This document shows positions 63,525 through 64,000 of a stretch of 64,000 bases of DNA, one piece after another. The stretch lies in contig JAXGNG010000002.1 in NCBI GenBank assembly GCA_040768125.1, positions 620,001 to 684,000 of the forward strand, written 5' to 3'. Within the stretch, counting starts at the first letter, position 1. Each line of letters opens with the position of its first letter. Source of the stretch: RBG-16-49-21 sp040768125 (GTDB taxonomy: Bacteria > Spirochaetota > UBA4802 > UBA5550). The notes beneath the pieces were generated by a model that was given only the letters and a program-made list of their open reading frames with translations, made no database searches and had not been told where the DNA came from. Both the position numbers and the translations under genes were made by a program.

Positions 63525-64000
63525 TTCAGTTTCCTGTTCGCCCAGGCCTTGAGCTGTTCCCGGAATATTTTAGCGTTGTGGCGAACGTCTACGGGGAAGG
63601 AGGGATGGAAGAGGATGATTTCAATATCCCTCGTAAGATCGTTTTCCCGCGCCATTTCGAGGAGCTCCCGGCGGATCCTCCTTTTTTTCAGCCACGACGC
63701 CCGTGATGCCAGTTCGATGCAGATCGCCGGCCTCCTGGTCTCGCCGTCTCCGATGCCGACAAGAGCGCTCCGGGATACCCCGGGATGGTTGTTGAATATC
63801 GCTTCGCAGGGGACGGTGTAGAGCTCGCCGTGGGCCGTGCGCACGCGGTGCTTCATCCGGCCGCACATCCATATCCTGCCCCTGTCATCCATCCATGCCA
63901 AATCGCCCATCCGGTGCACGATGTCGTTCCCGCGCCGTATCTTCGCCAGGGCATCGGCGTCGGGCCTGTTGTGGTAACGGCGGCTCACCTGGGGACCCGA
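63521..64000 (-). CDS. oleC: OleC-like AMP-ligase / beta-lactone synthetase (C-terminal part)
   Basis: Only the last 160 codons are present; the gene continues beyond the window. The segment is the C-terminal lid of an ANL-superfamily enzyme of the OleC group (often annotated fatty-acid-CoA-ligase family): GPQVSRRYHNRPDA, HRMGDLAWMDDRGRIWMCGR, then VPCEAIFNNHPGVSRSALVGIG and the C-terminal VDVRHNAKIFRE with the conserved Lys. The GDLxxxDxxGRxWxCGR motif and PCEAIFN favour OleC over ordinary acyl-CoA synthetases. OleC converts beta-hydroxy acids to beta-lactones using ATP. Confidence 0.8.
   Translation of the reverse strand, partial: SGPQVSRRYHNRPDADALAKIRRGNDIVHRMGDLAWMDDRGRIWMCGRMKHRVRTAHGELYTVPCEAIFNNHPGVSRSALVGIGDGETRRPAICIELASRASWLKKRRIRRELLEMARENDLTRDIEIILFHPSFPVDVRHNAKIFREQLKAWANRKLK

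Overview
The window is a gene-dense bacterial chromosome segment of moderately high GC. It holds about 61 protein genes, four tRNAs, and no rRNA, CRISPR array or recognisable transposon. The gene set is that of a Gram-negative bacterium, because it encodes TolC, a UPF0164/PorV-type beta-barrel and lipoproteins. The loosely conserved lipobox, the UPF0164 gene and the rplU-prp-rpmA-obg-proB order are compatible with a spirochaete or a related deep anaerobe, but I cannot assign the phylum from sequence inspection alone. The oxygen-sensitive radical-SAM route to heme argues for an anaerobic or microaerobic life.

Layout. 1-5.2 kb: end of hisA, a GAF-GGDEF diguanylate cyclase, a CAT tRNA, rplU-prp-rpmA, a terminator, obg and proB. 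5.2-15.6 kb: a divergent tetrapyrrole locus. hemC and a cobA-hemD fusion lie on the minus strand; hemB-hemL-hemA-ahbD-ahbAB-ahbC-met8 lie on the plus strand with stop/start overlaps. Together they cover every step from glutamyl-tRNA to heme through siroheme. 15.6-17.2 kb: an RRM protein, a GcvH-like protein lacking the lipoyl lysine and a small membrane protein. 17.3-25.7 kb, minus strand: xerD, spoIID, queA, nif3, a zinc-ribbon coiled coil, RNase H, recJ, then STAS and ispF behind their own promoter.

26-29.2 kb: a TolC/adaptor/ATPase efflux operon without a permease gene. 29.6-33.1 kb: tRNA-Thr, tRNA-Tyr, a ThiF/MoeB-like protein lacking the usual catalytic cysteine, a small anchored protein and recG. 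33.2-37.5 kb, minus: an unknown 315-residue protein, ftsH and tilS. 37.7-39.5 kb, plus: a phosphohexomutase. 39.5-51.9 kb, minus: phoH-pgpH-ybeY, aspS, glmM, secA, hflX, a DUF192 lipoprotein and an envelope protein. 52-55.4 kb, minus: a UPF0164 barrel, an unknown protein and nadA. 55.6-59.1 kb: tRNA-Asn with a strong terminator, a purF-type gene and a lone ADP-forming acyl-CoA synthetase alpha chain. 59.2-61.2 kb: an MscS-family channel. 61.3-64 kb, minus: the downstream part of an ole-like (beta-hydroxy acid to beta-lactone) cluster whose hydrolase has a cysteine nucleophile.

The main systems are (i) the complete siroheme-dependent heme pathway with two gene fusions, (ii) the ole-like cluster with an atypical hydrolase, and (iii) several members of well-known families that lack their signature residue or partner: GcvH without lysine, ThiF without cysteine, Prp without an L27 leader, and efflux without a permease.
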